Assembly: GCA_030549205.1 (NCBI GenBank)
Contig: JAUKTV010000005.1
Span: 186,001 to 250,000 of the forward strand
DNA length: 64,000 nt
DNA from: Apiosordaria backusii
Taxonomy: Eukaryota > Ascomycota > Sordariomycetes > Sordariales > Lasiosphaeriaceae
Direction: 5' to 3'
Every line of letters begins with the position of its first letter. Position 1 is the stretch's first letter. The notes under the pieces were generated by a model. The model did no database searches and was not told the origin of the DNA. It saw only the letters and a list, made by a program, of their open reading frames with translations. The translations under genes were made by a program, and so were the position numbers. Shown one piece after another: positions 45,501-57,312 of this stretch.

Positions 45501-45771
45501 CCAGATGCTCATGGGGCGCCTCACTAAGACGGAATCCAAGGCAGGTTGGTCGGTCAAGATAAAATAGCAGAAAACAGAAGAAGAAAAAAGGAAAAACATG
45601 ACTTTGATTCGCAACATGATTTGAAAAGCAAAAAGCACAATGGGCCTCCCAGGAAACAAATGAAAATAAGCTAATATACCTCGAGGGGGTGTGAACCTCG
45701 TCCAGTTCAAGGTTGTGGGTGTTGTAGCCAGGCATGGTTTCAGTGGTCCGGGACATAACCATGGCAGACAT
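42573..45771 (-). CDS. C2H2 zinc-finger transcription factor
   Basis: Predicted nuclear regulator of 601 aa in three exons: 45771-45680, 44345-43218 and 43158-42573. The C-terminal DNA-binding region holds two clear C2H2 fingers (YRCKVEGC...HEREAH and YLCTYEGC...HMRRVH), preceded by a Cys/His-containing segment (FHCPWEGQPSCNH) that may be a degenerate third finger. Downstream lies a basic Lys/Arg/Ser linker and a helical tail. The long Ser/Pro/Asp-rich N-terminal part resembles an activation domain. Exon 1 (MSAMVMSRTTETMPG...) is inferred: its phase-2 donor at 45679 fits the CACTAAC...CTTCAG acceptor at 44346, implying a 1,334-nt intron. If that is wrong, coding could start at ATG 44374 or 44317. 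I cannot name an orthologue with certainty. Confidence 0.8.
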
Positions 45772-48700
45772 TCCAGACGGCAATTGCAAGAGACTGAGCA
45801 AATGACTGCTCTAGACAACAGAAGGAGGCTTCCAACGTGTCTTGTGGGGGGTGATCCAGTGGGAGAAGGAAGAGTGTCCTGTGGGTGATGGGGACTGGCG
45901 TGCGAAGTGGAGGCAGAGGCAGGAGCGGTGAGGTGTATCTGTATATAAAAAGAGACAGAGACGGGAATGGGAATGGCGTTAGGTTGGGCAGGAACCGATG
46001 AGGAACCGTTGGCGGGTCGTTGGGCTCTGGTGTGGAAAAAATTGTCTGGGGGGAAAGAGCAGCTGTTGGGCAAGGAAGGGGCGCGCCGGTTTTAAACCTG
46101 GAGCAGACGACGCTGTCATTCGAAGACAGGCGAGACAGGGCAGGCTCAACTGCGTGATGAGGCCCCGCTTCACCAGTCGCTTCACGTCTCGGCGCCGTCC
46201 ATCACAATGTTTCCTGCCGCTTCCTTTCTGCAGTCTTCTGCGCGTCTCTGCACCGCGCTGCAATCTCTTCGCCAATCTCACACGAGAACTTCATCAGAGT
46301 CGGCCGCGAGGGTGGCCTAGTGCCTCTGCAGTGATGCGTTGGCATTCCGTCTGATGCAGCCTGTCCCCTGTCCATGTTGCAGACTAGCCATCACCACCCA
46401 AGCTGATAGGCCCGAATCGCTTCAGAAGCCCCGCCGAGCAGACCAGAAACAGGAAATCCCCCAGTCGTCAGCGGTGTGCGACGCCATCATGCAACTCTGG
46501 CCTATGGAAGATGCAGACGCCTGTGCCAGCTCAGCTTCGACCTGTCACATTCTTCCCCTTCTCCTCACCTGTTTGTATTTGTTGCGGGATATTCGGATAA
46601 TCCATCTGACTGGCACCTGCTGATAGCGAAAGAAGCACCGAGTCGACAGAAGACAGACAGACGACGGACGACAGACGACGTGCTTGACGCTGCCGCCGTT
46701 GCCGCTGTGGAAAGGTAGCACCAAGATCGAAAGGACCCCACGCGCAGCAAATCGTCCAGATTGCCGACGTCCATGGAAATCATGACTTGACCCCGCCTGC
46801 ATGCTGCTGTTCAACAAAAGAGGGGGGACTGTCTTACCACTGCTGTCCCACCAGCCAGTCGCCTACAAGTGGGCCACACGATAGCCAATACAGACGAAGC
46901 TTACCTCTGTTGGTGCCGGGCCTTGTCGTCTGAATGGACAAGAGAGTTGCAAGCACAAACGCCTCCTGTCAGTCTAGTCTCGCCCGGTTTTGGTTGAGAA
47001 CCTGAATCCAAAAATGGAAAACCGGTCAGTGACTGCCAGAGACAGACAGCCTTGCTTGAATGTCGATGGTAGCGGTGGTGGTGGTGGTAGTGGTGGTGGT
47101 CTCGATCAGTTCTGAAGACTCGAGGATGGATAATCGGCTCGGCCCTACACTCTCCTCTCTTTGCCAACTCAGCAATGCCCAAACACGCGATGTTCCCGCA
47201 TCTGGGTGGTGCTCTGGACATGCAGCCGCCTCACTTTCGACGCATGCCGAGATTGATGTTTCGTCCAAGGCTCCATGACTCAGTCACATCGAGGAGCAAA
47301 GTGCACATTTTGTCGACATCATTGGAGAGCTCGTTTCTGATATGCACTGCTTGTTGTCAATCTCAGATCGATTGTTTACTGCAGCGTTGAATGGAATGGT
47401 CTGGATCTCACTTACACGGGACAAGAGATGCCGGGAGAGTGGGCAGCTGCTACATCTGGTTGACTGTGCATGAGTCCATCAAAGATGTGCCAACGACTGA
47501 TTTTTGATCGATCCGCGGTTGCCGCGACAGTGTCGATGAGGGATAATGCCTTGATTGGACGCGTTGGAGATCTGTCTTGAAGACCAGGCCATCTTCAACA
47601 TGACGAAGCTTCTTCGTTGCCTGGCTTCACGTCGTGCAAGACATTTCGAGACTCAGCTTGGTTGGCATCAGTCAGATACACAACATCCAAAAGTGCCAAC
47701 CTCGCTCACTCGCTCGCCACATCAGCAACAACCCCTCCAACTCATCTCTGAATATGCAGCTAGGGTCTGATGTGGATGTCTGGCGGCCAAAGACTTGACC
47801 AAGCGGCGTTCATGATGCCGTTATCGATTGGCCGACGAATCGGTATTGGTGGTTCGAGCAATGTTGACCAAGTTGTTGAAGGCTGGTGTCTTGTCCTGTG
47901 AACGACGGGCCCCTCTTCGAATGTCCACCCCCGGAGGTGTCGTCCGGCTCCCCCGCTCTGTTGTTCTTCATAAGAACAGACGTCGTCGGGACTTGAAGTT
48001 GGGTGTGGTTGTTGGCAGCGACGAGTCGAGTCATCTTCCACCTATCCGGCGTGTTGGTCCGCTTCCTCTTTCTGGCTGTTTCTTCAAGACTCTTGACCAC
48101 AAGGTCAGCTCAGGTGTGTCAACCGTGAAAGATAGGTGAGTCGGCATGGTTCGGATCTCGGTCCTCAACATGTGTCAGTCCTGAGGACATCGATTACGCC
48201 CTGCAACCAGACCCCGGATTCGAGTAGCGGGTGGGAGAGATGTTGAGGATTCACCTCTCCACCCTTGTTGATGCTTCGGACTCAAGTACACGCCCTAACC
48301 CTGGACGCTCATGAGTCCGTTGAGGCTTCATGAACCGCCGAGGTGTTTCAAAATGGACGGCTCGCATCAGTTGGCAAGGCTTGTCGAGAGTGTGGGATCC
48401 TGTCTACAAAGTCTGCCAGTAGTCAGATACCGCCTCAAAATGATCGTTCATGGGGGCTACTACTCACCGAAGCGCCAGGCATCTGCTGGTGCTAACCTTA
48501 TCTTATACCTTCAGCCTGCTTCATCCTGGCACACCATTGCGTACTGTTATCTTTGTGGCACATGACAAAGACCAGTCAAATTCGGCGAGAGCCTCATTTC
48601 TGACTGGCAAATGCTCGTTGCACCTCGAATCTGACCGGTAATGCCCAGCGGTCAAAAGTGAGGCTCAGCTGCAAAGCTTTGGCGAGACATCACGATGCCA

Positions 48701-51102
48701 AGCGAAACACCGTAGACAAAGTATTTCGGCTCCATCCTCCTGAGGGTGTTGCAATCGTGCGGCAGCGTAAAATTCGGGTTGGGGTTGGGGTTGGGGTTGT
48801 GTCTGTCGACTCCGAGGTTTTCCGAGAAAGAACGAGGCGGCAGATACGGGATATCGAGATGACGAAGAAAAAGCTAAAATGCGATAGATGATGTCTTCAA
48901 CCATGTGAACGGCATCCCGTGGACAAAATTCGGCTTGGAGAGATCTTCTTCCACATGCGGATGCAAGGACAACCAGAGTCTCGCTGAGTTGAACCTAAAA
49001 AAAGTTTAAGGGGGGAAAGGGGCGCCTCATTCCACGGACGAAATCCATCACGGGCAAGTCGCTGGAGAGCATTGGTGATATTTACCTTACCTCGCCAAAC
49101 AGGCCTTTTTGTCATCTCTCGCCGGGAGAGACGACTGCTCCTTGCAAGGAACACGCATCATGATGACAGCAATGCGTAGGTGGTGGGAACCACACCAATC
49201 CAGTAGTGTACCAAAGGCTCCAAGAGATCTCCATCCGGGGTTGGGGTCCAAAAGCTCAACAAGGCCAAAACAGGGAATTCTGGGTAAGGTCAGAAGAGGT
49301 GACTGAGAGGGTCCGGCCTGATCTTGTAAGTGGTGCCGCGAGCCTTCAGTCCTGAACTCCGGCCCGTTCGGGACTGGCAGTGTTATCATGCCCATCGGTG
49401 GGTGTTGTCGGGCTACAGTCCTGTGTGGGTGGAAGCACGTGGGGTGGAGAGAAAAATGATACCTTGATCGAAGTTGATGTCCCCATCTCGGCAGAAAGAA
49501 TACTGTGTCAGTGTCCGTCTTGGGCAAGGCGTGATGCCTCATGCCAAATTCGCATCAAGGTCAGGAACCATGACGCGGGTGGCCTCGGCCATGACCTCCT
49601 CTTAAGAAAAAAGTAGGCCGTGGGGGGAGGAGGAGAGCGTGGGAAGGGGTTGTGGGGGAAAATGGGGGCTAACGATGCCGTGTCAACACTCCAAGGGTCG
49701 AACCGGACGGCGTCTTCGACGGACCGGACGCACTCGGGAGCGGTCAAGAAAGGTTGCTGCGTGGCATCACGGCAGACCAGACGACGAGATGGCATGATAG
49801 GGCGGCAGCATGGTTGGGTTGGCCAGCGAGACGTGTTCGTGCCCAACGTTCGTCGCTTCGGTCGGTTCCCCTAATCAGATGTGCCGCCACGAGATGGGTG
49901 GGCGAACAGGGGCCTTCCTGGCACCAATCACGACTGCCGAGGGTCTGGGCATTGGGCGACAGCGCAGAGTAACAATCCGCTTCGAAAATTTCCATCTGGG
50001 TGCCCAACGATGCCCTACCGCTTCCCCATTCATCGCATTGCTGCTCGTCTAGCACCGGTGCCCGCAAAGTGCAGCATGGCAGAGTGTGAATGCCTTGGAT
50101 CGTGGCCGTGGGCGTTGTGTGGGCGAGAGGACCATTGGATGGCGACCTGCATGGATCTTCCCATCTCTAACTCATGTTGTCCAGAGAGATCGTCACTTGC
50201 GCCCGCTTGGTCGTTGCCCGACTCGCTCACCTCCTTCTCGAATTCCATCCTCCGGGCGCTCGCCAAGCAAACAAAGTCACGAAGTCGGTTTTGTATGCGA
50301 GTGAGTGGTGTTGCGGGCAGTGAGCACCGGCTTGCTCCCACCCTTTCCCATCCGGCTTCCCGGTCGATGTTGGGCGCACCGAGCGACACGGAACTGAGCT
50401 GCGTGTCAAGATTGGCATTTCCATTTCCCCCGGTTCTGCTGTGTCGGCTACTTTGTTGTCAGTCGGTCGTGGAAGTGTCGCTCTCGCCACCCTGCCCCCT
50501 CCTCCTTGACACCAGTGCGGCCAGCGAGGGGGGATATATGTCTCCATCATCGTGGATCTGAATCGTTTCGTTCTGTCGTTTTGGACCTCCATCCGCCAGT
50601 CCTGCGAGGACACAAGTCTCAGCAAAACCGCACCGGCGACGTTGAAAAAGAGGAGCCGGACTGATATTCCCCAGCAGCGCCCAAGCTAGACTCCGCTGCT
50701 AGTCTATAGTCAACCAGTCTGCCGGACCACAACCCGCTTGCCCTTCGGTCAAAGACACATCCCGGTGAGGTTCTCGCCGCCCGCGTGGAGACCTGATTTT
50801 TTTTATGAAGACTTTTGGTACTCCTCCATCCAAGGAAATCCCGGCCGCAGGTTTTTTTTTCTCCGTTGCCCTTCTGGATTGATTGCTGTTTACCCTCTGG
50901 CCGCGCCCTGTCGTTCCGTGGGACCGTTTCGAATTTCTGCTTTGTATTTTGTGCCTTTTTCTTCGTTGTCTGCGACAAGAAAGCAACACTGCCACTACGG
51001 GTGAGCGAAAAAACGACCCGGGAAGCCGCTTTTTGGAGATCCCAGCCGGGACGAGGACAAGATCTTTGAAAAAGAAAAAAGAAAAAAAAAAAAGGAACCA
51101 CC
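45772..51102. other. 5.3-kb regulatory-type spacer
   Basis: Lies between the divergent C2H2 gene and the 376-aa protein gene. No convincing ORF. Visible: GACGACAGACGACG iterations (about 46,660-46,682), a GGT run (about 47,070-47,100), a G-rich run GGGTTGGGGTTGGGGTTGG (about 48,777-48,800) able to form a G-quadruplex, and a T-rich/A-rich leader (50,790-51,100) before the downstream ATG. Long spacers of this kind often flank developmental regulators. Confidence 0.5.
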
Positions 51103-52391
51103 ATGGCCCAGCCGGACTTTGCGTATCGTTCCTCGGCCGCGGTATCCAATGACCGATGGCTACAATCGCGCAGGTGGGAACAAAAACTCGAAACCCCCCG
51201 TTCTGCGGGAGAATGGAAGGACATCGCAGCTGACAAACGACCGCAAGCCCGATCTACAGTGACCAATATCACAATGGCAGATTTGAGACGGGGAGCAACC
51301 CGTACCTCCCGCAGAGGTAAGATGTTCAGCCACTCAAAACCCTCCCTCAACTTCAGGACAGCGAGAGTAACCGGCAACCTCTTTCAAGCGTGGCTTACAC
51401 ACATGGCAACACCTCGTCATACCACCTCCCGGCCAACCTTTCGCTGGGAAATGTCAGCCAGGTAGGGCGAGCCGCGGCTGAGTCGCCCTTTGCACCAGCG
51501 ACAGCCTTCAACCCCCGCATGACACAACCACCAAGCCAGTACTCGAGCCCGGCGCCACCAGCTCAAGTCTCGTACAAGGGGATGAACGGCATGAACGGTA
51601 TGAACTCGCAGCCATGGGACCATCAAAGGGCATATCAGGGAGCCCCTCCTCCTCAGCCCCCTCCACAGCAGGGGCCTTATCAAGGGAGGTACTCGCCATC
51701 CGGCTCCATGGATGATCTCATGACGTCTCCCAATATGTCGGACTACTCATTGGAGAACTCTGCCATTGGACTGCCCCAGCCGGGGAACAAGAGCAAGATG
51801 AACGGAAAGCCACGATCACAGCGACGCCCGTCGAACCGGGACGAGTTTGACGGGCCGCACCAGTTTTTGAAGCGACCACCGCCAGAATACATTGCGATGT
51901 CTGAACGAGATCTCCCCACTCTCCCGACCCATCTCCTTGTCCAAGAGCAGGATAGTGTCCTGACTCAGGTCAACGACCGGCTCTCGCAGTGCGCTTATGA
52001 TTTTGTCGCCAAGTATCAGTTCCCGATCCCACTCACACAGGACATGCGACCAGTCGAGCGCCCTCAAGACAGGGAGTGGACGGAGTGGGTATACTTGCTG
52101 AAGAGATTAGCCACCAAGAGGCGGATCCCCGCCCGGGTTCTATACAATGGGCAGATCAAACAGTTTGTGACGATTTTGGAGAACTCGTTGGAGATGCGAC
52201 ACGCGGCGAAGCACCAATCGCGACCGCTGAAGGACGACCGCAACATTTTGCAGCTCATTTCGGCGGGCATCCAGGTGGCCAAGATTCTCAAGGACGCGCA
52301 GGCCATGGATTATTTGGACAGGCTGTATGTATCGACGGAACAGCAGATTCAAGATCGAGCTGCTGCCGCGGCCGCGGGGAGGTTCCGTTGA
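51103..52391 (+). CDS. Conserved-looking protein of unknown function (376 aa)
   Basis: Three exons: 51103-51173, 51260-51316 and 51389-52391. ATG 51103 sits in a good context (CCACCATGG). The first 170 residues are low-complexity (Pro, Gln, Ser, Asn, GMNGMNGMN). The last 200 are well structured: LPTHLLVQEQDSVLTQVNDRL, EWTEWVYLLKRLATKRRIP, QIKQFVTILENSLEMR and ILQLISAGIQVAKIL, an all-helical domain with no Cys or His clusters. I do not recognise the family. The N-terminal exon joins (introns 51174-51259 and 51317-51388) fit phase but rest on splice motifs alone. Its 5' flank is a 5-kb spacer shared with a zinc-finger gene, and the 3' flank is a 2.1-kb spacer. Confidence 0.72.
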
Positions 52392-54557
52392 TCATACGGC
52401 CCTTGTTTTTTTGGATCTGTTCCGCCAGGAACTGTTTTTTTCTCTCTCTCTCTCTTTCTCTTCCATTTTTTCCCCAGGATTTTGGAGAGAGGATTACCAA
52501 GGACTGCCAAAGGAGAACGAACCATGGACCTGGATTTATACAATACCGACAAATGACCAAAAAAAATGGCCAAAAATAACAACAAAAAATAATTTGGATA
52601 CTTGCTCCCTGCCCAGGAGGGCTTTTGGATGACAGACAAGACAGACGGACACAGATATGAGCCTTGCCTCGTTCATGAAAAGGGGGGGCTTGCGGGACTG
52701 GACTGGACTGGACACGACGCACACAAAGACAGGACACGTGAAAGGTGTGGATGGGGGGCGGGATATATACCTAGGATCTTATTTCATTATTATCGAAGGA
52801 ACTTTTTCATTATCAAATCTCATCAACTTGTATGAACCATTTCCTACATACCTTTCCTTTCCTTGGATATTATGTTCTCCGTGGGTATGGGAGGCGAGTG
52901 TGTCGAAAATGGGGCGGACTTTTGCTTTCTAAAACGCGTTTTATGCAGATAAGTGGGTAGGGTTAGCGGGGCGGTTTATGTGCTTTTAGGGGGGTTCATT
53001 TGGGTTGGGTGGTTTTTGACTTTGTTGCTTGTTATCATTGCCATTGTTGTTTTTGTTGTTGTTGTTGTTCTTGTTGTCTATTAGGGGTATGGATATCAGG
53101 GGCGGCTGTATGGATGTGTGTGTGTGGCGGAGAGATCTGCTTTTGTTTTTCGCGTTGGTTTGATGTATGTTGATTTTGGGTGATTATCTGGCTTTCAAGA
53201 GCTTTGTTTGTTTGTTGTTGAGGAGTTTTTCTGGGGTTGAAACGAGCGTGTGTATGTGTTGGTGTATGGCATGTTAGGTGGTTGGAGAAAGATTTGGGAG
53301 GCTATCTGCTATTGTGTTTTGTGTGTTGCGTTTTGGGCACAGGAGGGGAGGTTATCTGCTTTCGTTGTGAGCTTTTGCTTTTTTTTCAGACACAAGGAGG
53401 GGGGAGAGGCTATCTGCTTTTTGCTACTTTGCTTTGCTTTGCGAACATCAACATCACCATCATCATCATGAGATGGGGAGGCTACAGTCGTTTCTGCGCT
53501 GCATATATATATTCTTCGGAGATTTCAGAGAAGAGCAGGGGAGGCTGTTTGTTGAAGGTGGCTTTTGAGTTTGTGTATTGTTGTTTCGTTGGATACTTTT
53601 TTTATATTTCTTTTTGGCTTGGTATTCCGAGCATTTGATGAGAAGTGTTTTGGGTGTTTTATGTATGTTTTTGTTTGAAACAATTTGATACGTTTTTTTT
53701 TTGTCTTGTCTTATTACCTCTTTCTCATGATGTTTCTCATCGATGACTTTGTGTACTTTGTACGCCTTGTGGGAAGGTGACTCGAAATGGTTACCGACGG
53801 TTTGGCTCGGGCTCAGACTCGGGCGAGAACAAGAAAGGTAAGGTAATCAACATGAACCTTGTGTGCGTGTTTTTTGGCCTCCAGTAAGTGTACACGGCAG
53901 GTAGCAGATGATGCGAAAATGATGATTTGTATGTATGAAATAAAAAGACTCGGTATGACATGTGTTGTGTTCGTTAGGTGTCTACTGCGGTATGGTGTGT
54001 GAGAGAGAAAGGCTTCGGTGTGGCACAACAGGCGACCGACGGACAGGACAGGACAGGCATCGGTAATCGGATTGGGTTTAGCGTCGTTTTTTCGAGTCCT
54101 CGGTGGGTGTTGGGCTTGGCGGGGAGAAAAGTGCAACGGTTCGGTCGCTCTTTTGGGGATAGCGGGGGTGGGATTGGGAGAGGCTGAGGGGTGATCGACT
54201 TGTTCATGCGATTGCGATATGAACTTGCCCTCCCCACGTTGTTCAGAAATATACTTTTTGTTTCTTGAGCTTTTTTGGCAACTGTTTTTGATGGGTGTTG
54301 GACATACATGTGTATGTGAATGATATCTGTGAGATTTGATTCGCTCCGAAACGAAACGACGAGGGCTAGCGATTACCTACCTATCGAGCGCTGCCTGCTT
54401 TGACTTACGACTGCGACTTTACGACTGCGACTTTAGACTGCGACGCCCGATATACAACTTTGGACTGAGAACTTAAAACGGGCGCAAACTGACCGCTCAT
54501 TTTTGAACAAACGAGAAGACGCCGAAAGGCAAACGATACAATCTCTCCGACGACACA
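52392..54557. other. 2.2-kb spacer with an iterated motif and T-rich repeats
   Basis: T-rich, low-complexity DNA. A GGAGGnTATCTGCTTT-like motif is iterated between about 53,290 and 53,425. A GTT run lies at about 53,047-53,078. Near the right end, three tandem units of ACGACTGCGACTT type occur (about 54,405-54,442) just before the Zn2Cys6 gene. No gene supported. Confidence 0.5.
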
Positions 54558-57312
54558 ATGGCCTCCGTCGCCTCCGCCTCCGGCACCTCCCCCCTCTCCT
54601 CCTCAGACTACAACCTCGACCCGGAAGACGAGGCGTTCTGGGTAGCGGTCAACAACACTATCGCTAGCGGCAGTGATGGCTCGGTAGTAGGGGGGTTTAT
54701 GACCAGCCCGGTCGCCAGCTTGAGCAACAGTTTGGGGAGCTCGTGGGCTGTTCTCGGGCAGGGGGGAAGCATAGGGGCGCCGGTGTCGCCTGTGGTTGGT
54801 GATCATCACAGCCAGGGGCAGCAGAGTAACTACTCGGGGTCGTATGTTGATTTGGGGGATGGGGGGTTTGGTACTGCTGGGTTGGTAGGGGACGGGAGTG
54901 GGCAGGGGCAGTTTGGCTTGGGGACGTTGGGGGGAAATGTGGGAGGTGGGGGGTTTATGTTTGATGGTGAGTACTTGCCTAGCTGGGAGATAGAGGGGGT
55001 AGATGTTGATTTGCAAGCGGTAGACTTTAGCGGGCTGTATGGCAACCCCTTTCCGGGTGTTGTTACCGGGTTGGAGCAGACACATCAGCAACATCAGCAC
55101 CATCAGCAAAATTTGTTTGGGGTCGGGTTGGGGGAGATCAACTTTGATACTTCGACGCAGTCGGGGCCTTGGGAGCCGTTGAGTTTGAGGGGGGAGCACG
55201 GCACGCACCACCACAACACGACGACTGCGACAACGGCGGTGTTGATCAATAGCCCAACGATTACCACAGGGGCTGCGAACAACAATCTGACGACAAGCGC
55301 GAATTTCAGTCCGGGGATTTTTGTGATGGAGGATCCGAGTTTTAACTTTGAGACGATTTCTCCGAGCCCGCCGAGTTACACGCAGTACACGCCCAGTTTG
55401 AGCCCGCCGGCGAGTACACCGCCGAGGAGCCCCGGGATGGCGATTAAGTGGGAGCAGGAGATGGTGGTGCCGGAGCAGCAGCCTAAGACGGCACCGATCC
55501 CGGTGAGGAAGGGGAATAAGGGGACGACTGGGAGTGGGAGGGATAGTTATAGGGTGACGAAACGGAAGGCGAGCCCGACGGATTCGACGAGTTCTTCGGC
55601 GTTGAGTGCGTTGCTGGCTGCTCAGGGGCAACAGCAGATTGCGAAGGGGACGAGCAAATCACCTTCTCCGACACCGAGTTCGGGCAGCAGTACGGGACAG
55701 GCTAAGTTCCTGATTGTGACGCCTTCGACGATTAATGCGCATGCTCAGTCTCAGTCGATAAATCCAAATCTGCCGAGCAATCCGTTTGAGTGTTTTGAGG
55801 CTCTACGGCCTTCTCAGCGTGGCCGGAAGGGACCTTTGGCGACAGATACGAAGCAATCTGCCCTTCAAGTTCGGCGCAAGGGAGCATGCTTCTGCTGCCA
55901 CGCTAGAAAAGTGAAATGCGACATGGAACGACCCTGCCGCAACTGCGTGAAGCTCACACATCAGGTCCCTCAGGCTGTCTGCTGGCAGTTCCCCGACTTC
56001 ATGCCGGTCCTCTTCCCAGATTTCATCCGCCGGCACTTCCGCAAGGAGGAAATCACACAATTCATCGAAACCAACGTATCCTCCTTCACCCTCGACGGCG
56101 TAGAACGCCCCTGCACCGTCGAGCTCTTCTCCGGCCTCGGCCTCTCCGCCAGACTACAGATCAAAGCCAAATTCTTCACCCCTCGATCCCTATCCGCCGA
56201 CGTGTTGCAGCACTACCACCTCCAAACAGGGCACAACACCGTCGACCTCCAAGCCCGCGGCTCAGCCCCCATAGGCCTCGACATCAAAGCCGCCACCGGC
56301 GCTCAGCGGGAAGAACTCAAGCGCAAGATCAAAGAGTACATCGCCTCCATCGTCGCCGAGCCCAACTACGCATCTTTAGTCACCTCCAACCTCCGGCACA
56401 CCGACATCCCTCGAAAAATCCTCTCCATCATCCACGCCTACGCCCACAAGACCGACTCGTCCATCGTCAAGCGCGCCCTCTCCATTTACGCGATGCACTT
56501 TGTGCTAACCAGGCACCTCTGCCTCACCCCCACCTCCATCTCCTCCCTCGCCGGCCTCTTACCCCCCTTAGACCCGACAAACCCCTGGGTCACACCCCGC
56601 CTCCTCAACCGCCAGCTCAAAGCCCTCATCGACGACATCCTCACCCGCGAAATGCAGCTCCTCTTTGAAAGCTTTTCCAAATCTCTCAAACCCAAACTCC
56701 GAAAGGAGTGGGCCCCTTGCCTAGCCGCGTTTTTGGTCCTGTGTCTCTTCATGGAGAGCGTCGAGACGGCAGCGGACAACTTTGTCATTTCGGATAATGA
56801 AATCTCGTTGCGGAACGGGGAGCGACCGACGCTGAAGAGGGGGTTCGCGCTGAGGGTGAATAGGGAGATTGAGCAGCTGCCTTTTCGGCAGTTTGGGATT
56901 ATGTTTCATATGGTGTACCAGACTTACTCGCGGGAGGTGAGCCAAAAGAGCTTTAACCCGCTGGATGACGGGTGGCAGGATGACGCGGTGAAAGTAGAAG
57001 ACAAATTGCTGGGGAGGGAGGAGGAGGAGATGGTGAGGGGGTTGAGGGGGTTGATGAGTTTGGAGGATTATGATGCTTGTGAGTTTTTTTTTTTTTTCTT
57101 TCCCTAAGGGGGTTAAAATGGAATGGTTTGCTAATGTTTGGAAATGATGAATAGGGAGCGAACTTGACTTTTTGACGGCTGACCCGATACTGCCGAATGT
57201 GGAGGAGCATCCCTATCCGAGGGATGTCGGGTTCAATTACACGGGGAGGCTGGTGGCAAAGTTCTTGTTGAGCTTTCAGCAGGAGAAGTATATCATTGGG
57301 GAGAGCCCCTAG
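54558..57312 (+). CDS. Zn2Cys6 transcription factor with internal zinc cluster
   Basis: Predicted 892-aa nuclear regulator in two exons, 54558-57078 and 57155-57312. The zinc cluster lies mid-protein (about residues 443-475): C-x2-C-x6-C-x5-C-x2-C is regular, but the final spacing to the sixth Cys is 11 residues, longer than the usual 6-9. It is flanked by basic RKVK. The N-terminal 430 residues are Gly/Ser/Thr/Pro/Gln-rich with an acidic start, suggesting activation segments; the C-terminal 400 residues are helical. Codon use switches from T/G-ending in the N-terminal part to C-ending after the cluster. ATG 54558 follows a leader with a tandem repeat. Target genes unknown. Exon 2 restores an open, hydrophobic C-terminus after a short T-run intron. 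Confidence 0.85.

Noticed and set aside
45099..45670. Rest of the 324-aa minus ORF upstream of the C2H2 gene
   Set aside because: Composition does not look like protein; this DNA is better explained as the first intron of the C2H2 gene.
54603..55631. 342-aa minus-strand ORF rich in Arg and Pro
   Set aside because: Shadow of the low-complexity N-terminal part of the Zn2Cys6 gene.
55916..56668. 250-aa Arg/Pro/His-rich plus-strand ORF
   Set aside because: Out-of-frame reading of the zinc-cluster gene; caused by its C-ending codons.
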